This document shows, piece by piece, positions 9,240-17,470 of a DNA stretch of 52,578 nucleotides (position 1 is the stretch's first letter; the number at the start of each line of letters is the position of its first letter). Under the pieces are notes generated by a model. It saw nothing but the letters and a program-made list of their open reading frames with translations. It was not told the origin of the DNA and searched no databases. The stretch is from positions 1 through 52,578 of the forward strand of contig JAKFER010000188.1 in NCBI GenBank assembly GCA_036675565.1, read 5' to 3'. A program made the position numbers and the translations under genes. Source of the stretch: JACCYQ01 sp036675565 (lineage in GTDB: Bacteria; Bacteroidota; Bacteroidia; Chitinophagales; Chitinophagaceae).

Positions 9240-11432
9240 TTATTTTGTTGATTTTGCCTTCGTTTGATTCTTTTTAGGGTGAACAAGATTCATTTCTTTT
9301 ACCAAATGGCCGGCTCCGCCCAACTTATCAATCACAAATAAGATGAAACGGGCATCCACCATAATATTTCTGCAAATAGATGCATCATAATTATAATCAC
9401 TCATGGTACCTTCCCAAACGCGGTCGAAATTTAATCCTACCAGGTTTCCATAAGCATCCAACGCCGGGCTGCCGGAGTTACCACCTGTTGTATGATTTGA
9501 ACCAATAAAACAAACAGGCATTTTTCCATTTTTTCCATAAACCCCATAATCTTTGGCCTCGTGTAATTCAATCAGTTTAGCCGGAACATCAAATTCATAA
9601 TCTCCCGGGATATATTTTGCCATTAGTCCATCCAGGTCAGTGTACAATTCATATTTCACTGCATCCCTGGGCTCGTAACCATTTGCTTTGCCATAGGTTA
9701 ATCTTAATGTGCTGTTGGCATCCGGGTAAAAACGTTTGTCTTTAAAAACATCCAACTGAGCCTGCATATATATACGCTGCAGGTTATTGATAGATGATTG
9801 CAGTTCATTCAACTTACCGGTAATGGTTTCGCTGTACTTTGCAATCAGGCTGTTGGCAAATTGAAGGGCATCATCCTGGCTCAACGCTGTTATGGCGTTT
9901 TCTGGCGGCATTTCCAGCAATGTTTTAATTTTAGATTCATCAACCAGGCGGGTTTTGCTATAAATATAATCAGCCAGTTTATCGCCAGATTCATCCTGCT
10001 TTTTCCAGGTGGCCATCGCTTCATCGCCAATATATTGAGCCGGTACATTTTTAAAATAAATATTCATCAACACTCCAAAAACAGCTTCATCCACCTTTTC
10101 ATTGTAATCAGCATAAAAACCTTTTAACCTGTTCAGAATTTTTTCCTTTTCAGTGGTATAACCCGTAACACCATTATTATTATAAGTTCTGTATAGTGTA
10201 TTCATCAATCCAACAATTGTAAACAACTCCGTATTACGGGTTACTTCAGTAAAATTATCCCTTACAAGGGCAAGGGGTTCCATTTCTGCATAAAGTTTAT
10301 TCAACTGAGGCAAAACAGTTCCATATTTTTGTTTGAAGGCGGGATTGGCATCTACTCTTTTTTGAAATTCTTTTTCATAGGCCAGTTTCCTTTCAATGCC
10401 ACCGGTTCTTTCCAATCCCTGGCTTTCGCCGATCCATTTTTTCCAGTAATTAGCGGTACTCGCAAATTTGGATGCATACTGAATTTTAATTTTTGGATCG
10501 TTGCGCATAAAACCATCAATTTGTTTCAATGCTTCATCACGGATATTGATTTTAACCGGGTTTAAAACTTCGGCCTGTTGCTTAACCGCGCTGGCTGGCA
10601 AGTACTGATAGGTACGGCCAGGGAAACCAAAAACCATGGTGAAATCACCTTCTTCAACGCCATCCAAAGAAATGGACAATGATTTTTTAGGTTTGAGTGG
10701 AACGTTTGATGCGCTGTATTCTGCAGGTCGGTTATTTTTATCTGCGTAAATTCTGAATACAGAAAAATCTCCTGTATGCCTTGGCCACATCCAGTTATCC
10801 GTATCTGCACCAAACTTTCCGATTGAGGAAGGTGGTGCGCCTACTAATCTTACATCTCGATAGGTTTCTGTAATAAAAAGGTAATATTTATTGCCTTCAT
10901 AAAATGGTCGGATCATCACATCTTCCCATTCATTCTTTTTGGCAGTGGCCCTGATCTGAACCAGGTTTTTATCAATCATTGATTGACGTGTTTTTTCATC
11001 CATATTATCGGTAACGCCTTTTAATGCGGCGTTACTCACATCTTCCATACGTACTATAAATGTGGCGAACAAACCGGCGTTGGGTAATTCCTGCCCATGA
11101 TTCATGGCCCAGAAACCGGTCTCCAGAAAATTATGTTCAACCGTGGAATGACTTTGAATAGCGCCATATCCGCAATGGTGATTGGTGAGGATCAAACCCT
11201 GGTTGGAAATGACTTCCCCGGTACAAAATCCACCAAAACTTACAATAGCATCTTTTAGGCTACCATTATTAATATTATAGATATCCTTCGCACTGATCTT
11301 CATACCCATGCTTTTCATTTCCTTTTCATTCATACTTTCCAAGAGCAAGGGAAGCCACATGCCTTCGTTGGCAAACAAAAAAGAGAGTGGGCTAAAAACC
11401 AAAACAAGCAATAACAATTTCAATTTTTTCAT
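9240..11432 (-). CDS. S46 family dipeptidyl-peptidase, DPP11-like (predicted to cut after Asp/Glu)
   Basis: The 730-residue protein has a signal peptide (1-21) and the S46 chymotrypsin-like fold. The catalytic His lies in TNHHCGYG (His85/86), the Asp in HTGDFSVF (Asp222) and the Ser in GGNSGSPAL (Ser653). S46 enzymes are periplasmic and release dipeptides from peptide N termini. The S1 specificity residue lies 18 after the catalytic Ser: Gly in DPP7 (hydrophobic P1) and Arg in DPP11 (acidic P1). Here it is Arg671 (GLNFDRVWEG), which predicts cleavage after Asp or Glu. Length is normal. It probably feeds dipeptides to cytoplasmic peptidases; other exported peptidases are encoded later in the window. 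No promoter box was found in the gap upstream. Confidence 0.94.
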   Translation of the reverse strand: MKKLKLLLLVLVFSPLSFLFANEGMWLPLLLESMNEKEMKSMGMKISAKDIYNINNGSLKDAIVSFGGFCTGEVISNQGLILTNHHCGYGAIQSHSTVEHNFLETGFWAMNHGQELPNAGLFATFIVRMEDVSNAALKGVTDNMDEKTRQSMIDKNLVQIRATAKKNEWEDVMIRPFYEGNKYYLFITETYRDVRLVGAPPSSIGKFGADTDNWMWPRHTGDFSVFRIYADKNNRPAEYSASNVPLKPKKSLSISLDGVEEGDFTMVFGFPGRTYQYLPASAVKQQAEVLNPVKINIRDEALKQIDGFMRNDPKIKIQYASKFASTANYWKKWIGESQGLERTGGIERKLAYEKEFQKRVDANPAFKQKYGTVLPQLNKLYAEMEPLALVRDNFTEVTRNTELFTIVGLMNTLYRTYNNNGVTGYTTEKEKILNRLKGFYADYNEKVDEAVFGVLMNIYFKNVPAQYIGDEAMATWKKQDESGDKLADYIYSKTRLVDESKIKTLLEMPPENAITALSQDDALQFANSLIAKYSETITGKLNELQSSINNLQRIYMQAQLDVFKDKRFYPDANSTLRLTYGKANGYEPRDAVKYELYTDLDGLMAKYIPGDYEFDVPAKLIELHEAKDYGVYGKNGKMPVCFIGSNHTTGGNSGSPALDAYGNLVGLNFDRVWEGTMSDYNYDASICRNIMVDARFILFVIDKLGGAGHLVKEMNLVHPKKNQTKAKSTK

Positions 11433-12072
11433 ATGTATATTTTATTTTTTTTGGTCATATTTAATTGATCACAAAAATTTTCATCGTCCTGATGGTTATC
11501 CGGAGTTAGTTGCTTGATATTTTTATAATTCCTTTCATATCCTGTTCTTTTATTTAAGAACAGTAAATTTATAGCATTTTCATTTGGAGCTATATGACTT
11601 TTATTAAGGGTTAACTATTATGGTATTTTTGATGATGCAGAAAATTTTGCTCACATGGATGTGTTAACAGGAATAATACAATGTTAGTAACCCTGCGTGA
11701 AACGTTGACATTCCCGTTAATCATTGGCCGCTAATATTGGAGTGAACATAAAAAAAGATGAACCCTGTGGGTTAATGCAAGATTATCCGGAAACAATTAA
11801 CAATTATTTCCGACCAAACTATAAAGGTTTTTTGTTTTAATGGTTGTACACAGGCTGGTGAAAAAATATATCAAATGCAGGTGTGGCGGGAAAAGATGCT
11901 GTGGATTAATCCGAATTCAATGTGAATAAACTATAGTAATTAACTTTGCCAAAAGAAATTCCGGTGATTTATCCACCAATCCACAGCCGTAATAATAATA
12001 TACTTTTTCTTATAAAAATATATTAAGGTTATTATCTAGGCTGAATCAATTGAAGAAAAAATTTTAGGATTG
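11433..12072. other. Long AT-rich intergenic region between divergent genes
   Basis: About 640 bases lie between the S46 start and the leader ORF of nadA. I find no convincing gene: the short open frames lack family similarity. It contains a perfect 8-bp inverted repeat (CTGTTCTT / AAGAACAG, 11542-11563, 6-base loop) without a T-run, a possible -7 box TAACTTTG (11941-11948), and on its right side a cluster of DnaA-box-like 9-mers next to an AT-rich tract, described separately. Confidence 0.7.
11844..12070. other. Candidate replication origin: DnaA-box-like cluster plus AT-rich tract
   Basis: Within 142 bases there are TTGTACACA (11844-11852), TGTGGATTA (11900-11908, reverse), TGTGAATAA (11921-11929, reverse; exact match to TTATNCACA), TTATCCACC (11969-11977) and CAATCCACA (11977-11985). 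One is a perfect DnaA box, three differ by one base and one by two. Immediately beside them, 11991-12060 has only 12 G/C in 70 bases, which would suit an unwinding element. Flanking genes diverge. dnaA is not in the window, and the boxes are mostly imperfect, so this is a hypothesis. Confidence 0.4.
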
Positions 12073-12126
12073 ATGAAGGAAAACAAAATACATTGCACAC
12101 CCTCTCAAAAAGTTTTTGCAAAATGA
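12073..12126 (+). CDS. Possible 17-codon leader ORF overlapping the nadA start
   Basis: An ATG at 12073 opens a 17-codon frame (MKENKIHCTPSQKVFAK) whose TGA overlaps the nadA ATG as ATGA. Such an arrangement would allow translational coupling. There is no other support: no ribosome binding site, no known family, and it may be chance. Confidence 0.25.
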   Translation: MKENKIHCTPSQKVFAK

Positions 12127-13151
12127 ACACAGGCACATTGACAGCAACTGAAGATTTACAGAAAGCCAAAGAACAGGTTGAAGCTATTGGTTTTCTTGAC
12201 CTGGATATTGATCCAACATTAGACTTGTTTGCAGAAATTGAAAAATTAAAAAAAGAAAAAAACGCGGTTATCCTGGCGCACTATTACCAGGAGCCTGATA
12301 TACAGGATGTGGCGGATTATATTGGCGATAGTCTTGGATTGGCACAACAAGCAGAGCAAACCAATGCGGATATGATCGTGTTTGCCGGTGTACACTTTAT
12401 GGCTGAAACGGCTAAGATTTTAAATCCCACAAAAAAAGTGGTGATACCGGATTTGAAAGCGGGTTGTTCTTTGAGTGATTCCTGTCCACCACCATTGTTT
12501 AAAAAATTCAAGGAACAACATCCGGATCACGTGGTGGTTTCATATATCAACTGCAGTGCGGGCATCAAGGCATTGAGTGATGTAATTTGTACCAGCAGCA
12601 ATGCCAAAGTGATTGTTGACAGTTTTCCTGAGACACAACCCATCATTTTTGCCCCGGATAAAAACCTGGGAGCTTATATCAACAAAGTAACGGGCAGGAA
12701 TATGCTATTATGGAATGGCGCCTGTATGGTACATGAAATATTCAGTTTGGAAAAAATTTCCAAATTAAAAATCCGGCACCCCAATGCAAAACTGATTGCA
12801 CATCCTGAATGCGAAGAAACCATTTTGCGTTTGGCAGATTACATTGGTTCTACAACCGGGTTATTAAAATATACGCAGAGTAACGAATCGCAGGAATTTA
12901 TCGTTGCAACAGAAGCGGGTATTTTACACCAGATGATGAAAGCATCACCTGGCAAAACATTTATACCGGCCCCACCGGATAATAGCTGTGCATGTAATGA
13001 TTGTCCGCACATGAAAAGAAATACATTGGAAAAAATTTACCTCTGTATGAAATATGAACTGCCGGATATAGAAATGGATGAAGACTTGCGTAAGGCAGCT
13101 TTAAAGCCCATTCAGCGCATGATGGAGATTAGTGCAGCAGCGGGTTTATAA
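12123..13151 (+). CDS. nadA: Quinolinate synthase NadA
   Basis: The 342-residue protein condenses iminoaspartate with dihydroxyacetone phosphate to quinolinate, the committed step of de novo NAD synthesis. It contains three pseudo-symmetric repeats, the substrate motif LAHYYQEPDIQDVADYIGDSL and the [4Fe-4S] cysteines: Cys115 (KAGCSL), Cys201 (NGACMVHE) and one of the C-terminal CACNDC set, most likely Cys294. The ATG at 12123 is preferred over an in-frame TTG 30 bases earlier, since the upstream codons add nothing recognisable. nadB and nadC are not nearby; nadD lies 28 kb away at 41069. The gene ends 2 bases before the convergent GT39 stop. Confidence 0.96.
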   Translation: MNTGTLTATEDLQKAKEQVEAIGFLDLDIDPTLDLFAEIEKLKKEKNAVILAHYYQEPDIQDVADYIGDSLGLAQQAEQTNADMIVFAGVHFMAETAKILNPTKKVVIPDLKAGCSLSDSCPPPLFKKFKEQHPDHVVVSYINCSAGIKALSDVICTSSNAKVIVDSFPETQPIIFAPDKNLGAYINKVTGRNMLLWNGACMVHEIFSLEKISKLKIRHPNAKLIAHPECEETILRLADYIGSTTGLLKYTQSNESQEFIVATEAGILHQMMKASPGKTFIPAPPDNSCACNDCPHMKRNTLEKIYLCMKYELPDIEMDEDLRKAALKPIQRMMEISAAAGL

Positions 13152-13153
13152 AC

Positions 13154-14788
13154 TTATTTTATTCTTACCAGGACCAGTTTATTTAATTTTTCTTTTCTCG
13201 TTTTTGGATTGATAAATTTTAAATCTAAACGGGTTATTTCATAATCCGGGTGAGATACGGTTTCCATAACGGTATAACCTTTCTCAGTTAATTCATACAT
13301 ATTTTTTTCCTGGATCATGATCCATACAGGCGTGGATGATGGAATATTGGTAGTATCTATTTCTTTCCTCAGTACACCAGCATAAAAATCATAGGAAGAA
13401 CTGTAAATGCCCGGCCAGTAATAAACATTTGTTGCCTCTATTTTATTTTGGGTAGAAAATGCCAGTTCATTTCCTCCCTGGTATTTTAATAACGATGGAT
13501 AGAAATTTAAATTCAATAAATAAAAGATCAGTATGAAAGTCATTACGGTAATACTGATTAGTTTTTGATATCGATTATTTTGTTTTATAAATACATAAAC
13601 TGACAGCAGTATTAATAAAATAAATCCAGCAACTATCCATGGATTGGTTAAAGGAAATGCCCAGGTATTTAAAATAATTATTAATATTAACGCTAATGAA
13701 CAAACGATATATTGAATGATCAGTAAGTATTTTATCAATGAAGATTGTTTGTTTTTAACCAGGTAACCTGCAACCATGATTGCAGAAACAGGAAATATAA
13801 TATTTAAATAATGCGGTAATTTAAATCCTGTAAAAGTGATGATAACTGAAAAAGCCACTATTGTCCCTGCTGTTACCCATTCACTGTTTTGTTTTTTTAT
13901 AACTTTTATTTTATTGAATAAAGCCAGGTAAGCTAAAATGCTCCATGGAGCAAATGCCCATAAATAGGTATGAAAGAAAAAGAAACGATCACCGGCTGGA
14001 TCACTGCCAAAGTTCTCACCTGATATTCTCTCAATATTCTGGTTCCATAAAATAAAAGCTACCCCTGATCTGCCAGCTTTACCGCGAATAACTTTTTCAG
14101 GATGAAGATCGAACTGTAAATAGTAGGAATACAACACAGGAGAAATAAAAACAAAAAAGGAAATACCGAAAAGAAGAATATGCCAATGATAAAGTGCTGA
14201 ATATTTTTTTTGATAAAGGATATACAGAAATATACTCAGGGCCGGTATCAATAAAGCAATATGACCTTTGGTACTAAAACCCAGTGCTGCACCCAATGCA
14301 ACCAGCAGTATGCTTCCAATATTTTTTTTATTAACCCATTCAACACCTTGCCAGGTAGCGAATATGATACAGGATGTCAGGATGGCATCCATTCTTACAT
14401 CACCCATGGCCAGGAAAAAGGCAAACGAAGTTAAAAGGACCAATGCAGCTAGTTTGCCTGTTTCTTTATTATAAAGTATACTACCCAGCCTGTACGTAGC
14501 ATACATTCCAGGTATACTAAAAAGGAAAGAAGGAAGCTTATAAGCAAATTCATTCACCCCAAATAAATGATAACTGCCTGCAGCAAGCCAGAAATGTAAA
14601 TGAGGTTTATCCAGGTAATCTCCGTTGTGATTTACCAGGTTTACATAATCGCCTGTCAGATACATATGTAAGGCAATGTTGGCATGATGAGCTGCATCAT
14701 TATCCATTAATGGGATAAATAATCCAGCAATGCTTATACAGGCTGCCAATGCAAAAAACAGGCGATAAAGATTACCGGGAAAGAGCAA
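13154..14788 (-). CDS. GT39-family (PMT/ArnT-like) membrane glycosyltransferase
   Basis: The 544-residue protein has a dozen or so hydrophobic segments and the GT39/ArnT hallmarks: a first external loop with acidic residues (PLMDNDAAHHANIA), then GDYLDKPHLHFWLAA and KLPSFLFSIPGMYATYRLG. The family transfers sugars from polyprenyl-phosphate donors on the periplasmic side, for example to lipid A or proteins; the acceptor cannot be read from sequence. The start is a TTG at 14788: an in-frame stop lies three codons upstream and the next Met is beyond the first membrane helix. It is the last gene of the arsR-arsM-arsN2 run, 34 bases after arsN2, with no terminator seen between. A link to arsenic is inference from position only. 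Confidence 0.88.
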   Translation of the reverse strand: MLFPGNLYRLFFALAACISIAGLFIPLMDNDAAHHANIALHMYLTGDYVNLVNHNGDYLDKPHLHFWLAAGSYHLFGVNEFAYKLPSFLFSIPGMYATYRLGSILYNKETGKLAALVLLTSFAFFLAMGDVRMDAILTSCIIFATWQGVEWVNKKNIGSILLVALGAALGFSTKGHIALLIPALSIFLYILYQKKYSALYHWHILLFGISFFVFISPVLYSYYLQFDLHPEKVIRGKAGRSGVAFILWNQNIERISGENFGSDPAGDRFFFFHTYLWAFAPWSILAYLALFNKIKVIKKQNSEWVTAGTIVAFSVIITFTGFKLPHYLNIIFPVSAIMVAGYLVKNKQSSLIKYLLIIQYIVCSLALILIIILNTWAFPLTNPWIVAGFILLILLSVYVFIKQNNRYQKLISITVMTFILIFYLLNLNFYPSLLKYQGGNELAFSTQNKIEATNVYYWPGIYSSSYDFYAGVLRKEIDTTNIPSSTPVWIMIQEKNMYELTEKGYTVMETVSHPDYEITRLDLKFINPKTRKEKLNKLVLVRIK

Positions 14789-14822
14789 TGCTTTTTACAG
14801 GCAAAATACTTTATTAGGTTGA

Positions 14823-15260
14823 CTATTCATTCACCAGTATTTTTTTCATCACAATGGCTGATGCAGGACATACGCTGCTGAATTCTGATGTTGACCGGAT
14901 AGAAGCTGGTACTTCATCTCTTTGTATAGTATTAAATCCTTGCTTTTTAAAGAATCCTTCTGCTGTTGTGGTGAGTAAATACAGGCAACGAATATTTTTT
15001 GATTGAGCAACCTGTTCCAGCTCCTTTTGCAATATCACACCATAACCTTTGCCTTGTAAGTGTTTTTGGATGCTGATGCTGCGGATCAGCGCACAATCGC
15101 CAAATACCTCCAGACCAGCTGAACCCGACAATGTATCATCATCCATGAATCCAAATAATAAAGTATGGTCCCCGATATCATCTACCGGTAATGCATTTTC
15201 TTTTAGCAGGTTAATAATGGGTTCCCTGCTTTCTAAATCATTAAAGGGTGTTAGTTTCAT
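14823..15260 (-). CDS. arsN2: ArsN2-type GNAT acetyltransferase (arsenical resistance)
   Basis: The 145-residue GNAT protein carries the acetyl-CoA loop HLQGKGYGVILQ (about residues 66-78), the ArsN2-typical YLLTTTAEGFFKKQGF and a C-terminal RDEVPASIRST.EFSSVCPASA block. ArsN enzymes N-acetylate amino-group arsenicals; ArsN1 acts on arsinothricin, while the exact substrate of ArsN2 types is less clear. Its place 12 bases downstream of arsM in the same direction supports the assignment. Cytosolic, normal length, ATG at 15260. Confidence 0.9.
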   Translation of the reverse strand: MKLTPFNDLESREPIINLLKENALPVDDIGDHTLLFGFMDDDTLSGSAGLEVFGDCALIRSISIQKHLQGKGYGVILQKELEQVAQSKNIRCLYLLTTTAEGFFKKQGFNTIQRDEVPASIRSTSEFSSVCPASAIVMKKILVNE

Positions 15261-15272
15261 TTGAAATTAAAT

Positions 15273-16124
15273 TTAGCAGCATCTGCTGCCTGGTTCGCAG
15301 CAATTACGGTCATCCTTAGCCGGTTTTTTACCATAAACCGTTATACTGTAAATCCCGGTTTCTTTTTGTACTGAATTTACCGCATCGGCTGACAGGTACT
15401 GACTTAAAATTTCACCAGGAATCGTGATCTTTTTCTCTTTCTGTACTTTTATATCTTCAAATCCACTTTCTTCAATAATGGCCAGGTAATCTTTTTTTTG
15501 AATAGCACCGGATACACAACCCGCATACATTTCCGCAGCCTGTTTCAGGTCATTGGGTAATTCACCTTCCAGCACAATATCTGAAATGGAAAAATGGGCG
15601 CCGGGTTTAAGTACCCTGTAAATCTCACTGAAAACTTTATGTTTATTGGGTACCAGGTTAAGCACGCAATTACTCAAAATAACATCCGCTTTGTTTGATG
15701 TAACGGGCATGCTTTCAATATCACCCTGCCTGAATTCAACATTATTAAATCCTGTTTTTTCAGCATTTTCTCTTGCTTTGTGGATCATACTTTCCGTAAA
15801 GTCTATACCGATTACTTTACCTGTTTCACCAACAAAACGACGGGCAACAAATGCATCATTACCCGCACCACTTCCCAAATCTATAACAGTGTCACCTTCT
15901 TTCATAAAGGCAAACTGCGTGGGTATACCACATCCTAAACCAAGATCCGCATCGGGGTTGTAGCCTTCCAGTTTGGAGTAATCGTCAGCCATAATGCTGT
16001 ACATTTCATCATCACAGCAACCGGTAGCGCCGCAACATGAACTCAGGTTTTGTTGAAGGGATTGGTTGGCTATTTCACCATATTTTTCCTTCACTATTTC
16101 TTTTAATTGATTCTCGTTTTGCAT
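15273..16124 (-). CDS. arsM: Arsenite S-adenosylmethionine methyltransferase ArsM
   Basis: The 283-residue class I methyltransferase has the SAM site DLGSGAGND (82-90) and the conserved arsenite-binding cysteines of ArsM: Cys65 (LGLGCGIPT), Cys153 (LSNCVLNLV) and Cys203 (YAGCVSGA). The 153-203 spacing of 50 equals that between Cys174 and Cys224 of the Cyanidioschyzon enzyme. It methylates As(III) to mono-, di- and trimethyl forms. There are extra cysteine clusters at the N terminus (SSCCGATGCC, 29-37) and at the very end (NCCEPGSRCC). The ATG at 16124 lies 33 bases after the arsR stop, so both are likely on one transcript controlled by ArsR. Confidence 0.95.
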   Translation of the reverse strand: MQNENQLKEIVKEKYGEIANQSLQQNLSSCCGATGCCDDEMYSIMADDYSKLEGYNPDADLGLGCGIPTQFAFMKEGDTVIDLGSGAGNDAFVARRFVGETGKVIGIDFTESMIHKARENAEKTGFNNVEFRQGDIESMPVTSNKADVILSNCVLNLVPNKHKVFSEIYRVLKPGAHFSISDIVLEGELPNDLKQAAEMYAGCVSGAIQKKDYLAIIEESGFEDIKVQKEKKITIPGEILSQYLSADAVNSVQKETGIYSITVYGKKPAKDDRNCCEPGSRCC

Positions 16125-16157
16125 GATTTTATTTTTTTAATAATTGAATGAGGGTTT

Positions 16158-16493
16158 TTAACAACAGGCTTTTTCATTTTTTATTTTGAGTGAATCAAAA
16201 AGACTATTCATTCCAGCATTAAATTTTTCAAATGCTTTCCAGTTAATACAATAACATGATCGGGGTCCGTCAATGGTACCACTGATCAATCCAGCATTTT
16301 TTAATTCTTTCAGATGTTGTGAAACAGTGGATTGCGCCAAAGGCAACTCGTTAACGATATCGCCGCAAATGCATTCATTTCGTTGGGCTAATATTTTTAA
16401 AATAGCAATCCTTGCCGGGTGGCTCATTGCTTTGGCAAAATCTGCCAGTTCCTGTTCTTTGATGGTAAATGCTTCTTTCTTATTAAAGGCCAT
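16158..16493 (-). CDS. arsR: ArsR/SmtB-family repressor
   Basis: The 111-residue winged-helix protein has the ArsR fold: AKAMSHPARIAILKIL, a CxC metalloid site in the helix after it (Cys41 and Cys43 in ECICGDIV), the recognition helix LAQSTVSQHLKELKNAGLI, and a wing with two further cysteines (Cys80, Cys82). The protein ends in Cys-Cys. ArsR leaves its operator when As(III) binds. The operator and promoter lie just upstream (16508-16542), indicating autoregulation of arsR-arsM-arsN2 and possibly the GT39 gene. The ATG at 16493 leaves an 18-base leader behind the -7 box. Confidence 0.94.
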   Translation of the reverse strand: MAFNKKEAFTIKEQELADFAKAMSHPARIAILKILAQRNECICGDIVNELPLAQSTVSQHLKELKNAGLISGTIDGPRSCYCINWKAFEKFNAGMNSLFDSLKIKNEKACC

Positions 16494-16507
16494 AACTTAA
16501 AATGTAT

Positions 16508-16523
16508 ATCGCAAATATACGAT
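16508..16523. promoter_or_regulatory. Predicted ArsR operator
   Basis: The arms ATCG (16508-16511) and CGAT (16520-16523) form an inverted repeat around an 8-base core that, on the minus strand, is exactly the -7 box TATATTTG. A repressor bound here would cover the promoter. Position just upstream of arsR supports ArsR as the binder. Confidence 0.65.
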
Positions 16524-16542
16524 TAAGATAATTGCTTCCAAA
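16512..16542 (-). promoter_or_regulatory. Promoter of the ars operon
   Basis: On the minus strand TTTG (16539-16542) is followed after 19 bases by TATATTTG (16512-16519), a full match to the Bacteroidota consensus TTTG-N19/20-TAnnTTTG. The arsR ATG is 18 bases downstream of the -7 box. Confidence 0.8.
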
Positions 16543-16558
16543 TTTATTTTGCAATTAT

Positions 16559-17470
16559 TTATTTTTTTCTTTTGTGGATGGAGACTATAATCCCACCGGC
16601 AATGATGAGACTGATGCCAAGCCAGGATATTGGATCCGGAAAAGCATCACCCAATAAAACGCCGATGAATACTGAAAATAAAATGTTTACATAACTCACC
16701 GCGGAAACAATACCAGCCTTGTCTGCAGCATAAGCCCGGGTTACAAAGTATTGCCCAAATAAAGCAGAGAGGGCCAGCAACAGAACGCTAAACCATTGCC
16801 AGCCAGATGGCCACTTCCAGGCAATGATAAAAAGACCATCTTCTTTTAGTCCTCCAAAATAATGAAGCATAAATGAAAAAAGCGGGAGGAAAATACCGCC
16901 TAACAGAAAGGACAGTACAATAACCCTGGTATCATAAAACGCGGCAAGTCGACCAACGGTTAAATAAGCTATGGCAGATGCAATACCTGAAATAAATCCG
17001 GCCAGGTGGTACTGCCAGGCAAGATCCATATGTGGTTTATAGATCAGTAACATTCCACTAAAACCCAGTAACAATGCAATGAGGACGAAGTATCCATTAA
17101 ATTCTCTGAATAAAAGAAAGGAGAAGAGCGCAATGAAAATAGCGGAACTTAAATTATAACTCATTGCCGTTCCCAAAGGCATATTTAATACACAATATAA
17201 TAGGCCATATAAAGCAATGGTCCCAATAATTCCCCTGAATATTAGTAAATGAAATTTGCCACCCTTGTTTTCAGGTGGTCTTTTTGCAAACCCTATTAAC
17301 AGGAAAAGAAATCCAATCAGGTTCCTGAAAAAAACCAGCTGTCCGGCATTTAAAATCCCGGTTAATGTTTTTGCAGCACCTCCCATTACAGCAAAACCGA
17401 AAGAAGCAAGGAGCATATAAAATATGCCGGCATAACGCTGATCTGTAACCGTTGCTGAATGAATGTTCAA
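16559..17470 (-). CDS. EamA-family (DMT superfamily) transporter
   Basis: The 303-residue protein has ten hydrophobic segments in two EamA repeats (about 14-140 and 150-300), with family patterns such as FFRNLIGFLFLLIG, YNLSSAIFIALFSFLLF and SAVSYVNILFSVFIGVLLGD. It is an inner-membrane metabolite transporter of unknown substrate. The start is TTG at 17470, overlapping the TGA stop of the aminotransferase as TTGA; the next Met would fall inside the first membrane helix. The overlap suggests translational coupling, so export or uptake of an amino acid or keto acid related to that enzyme is plausible. Confidence 0.9.
   Translation of the reverse strand: MNIHSATVTDQRYAGIFYMLLASFGFAVMGGAAKTLTGILNAGQLVFFRNLIGFLFLLIGFAKRPPENKGGKFHLLIFRGIIGTIALYGLLYCVLNMPLGTAMSYNLSSAIFIALFSFLLFREFNGYFVLIALLLGFSGMLLIYKPHMDLAWQYHLAGFISGIASAIAYLTVGRLAAFYDTRVIVLSFLLGGIFLPLFSFMLHYFGGLKEDGLFIIAWKWPSGWQWFSVLLLALSALFGQYFVTRAYAADKAGIVSAVSYVNILFSVFIGVLLGDAFPDPISWLGISLIIAGGIIVSIHKRKK

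Noticed and set aside
10562..10813. 83-codon minus-strand frame inside the S46 gene
   Set aside because: It is an alternative frame of the same coding region and lacks any family motif.
11542..11563. 8-bp hairpin in the long intergenic gap as a terminator
   Set aside because: No T-run on either side and no gene ends nearby; function unclear.
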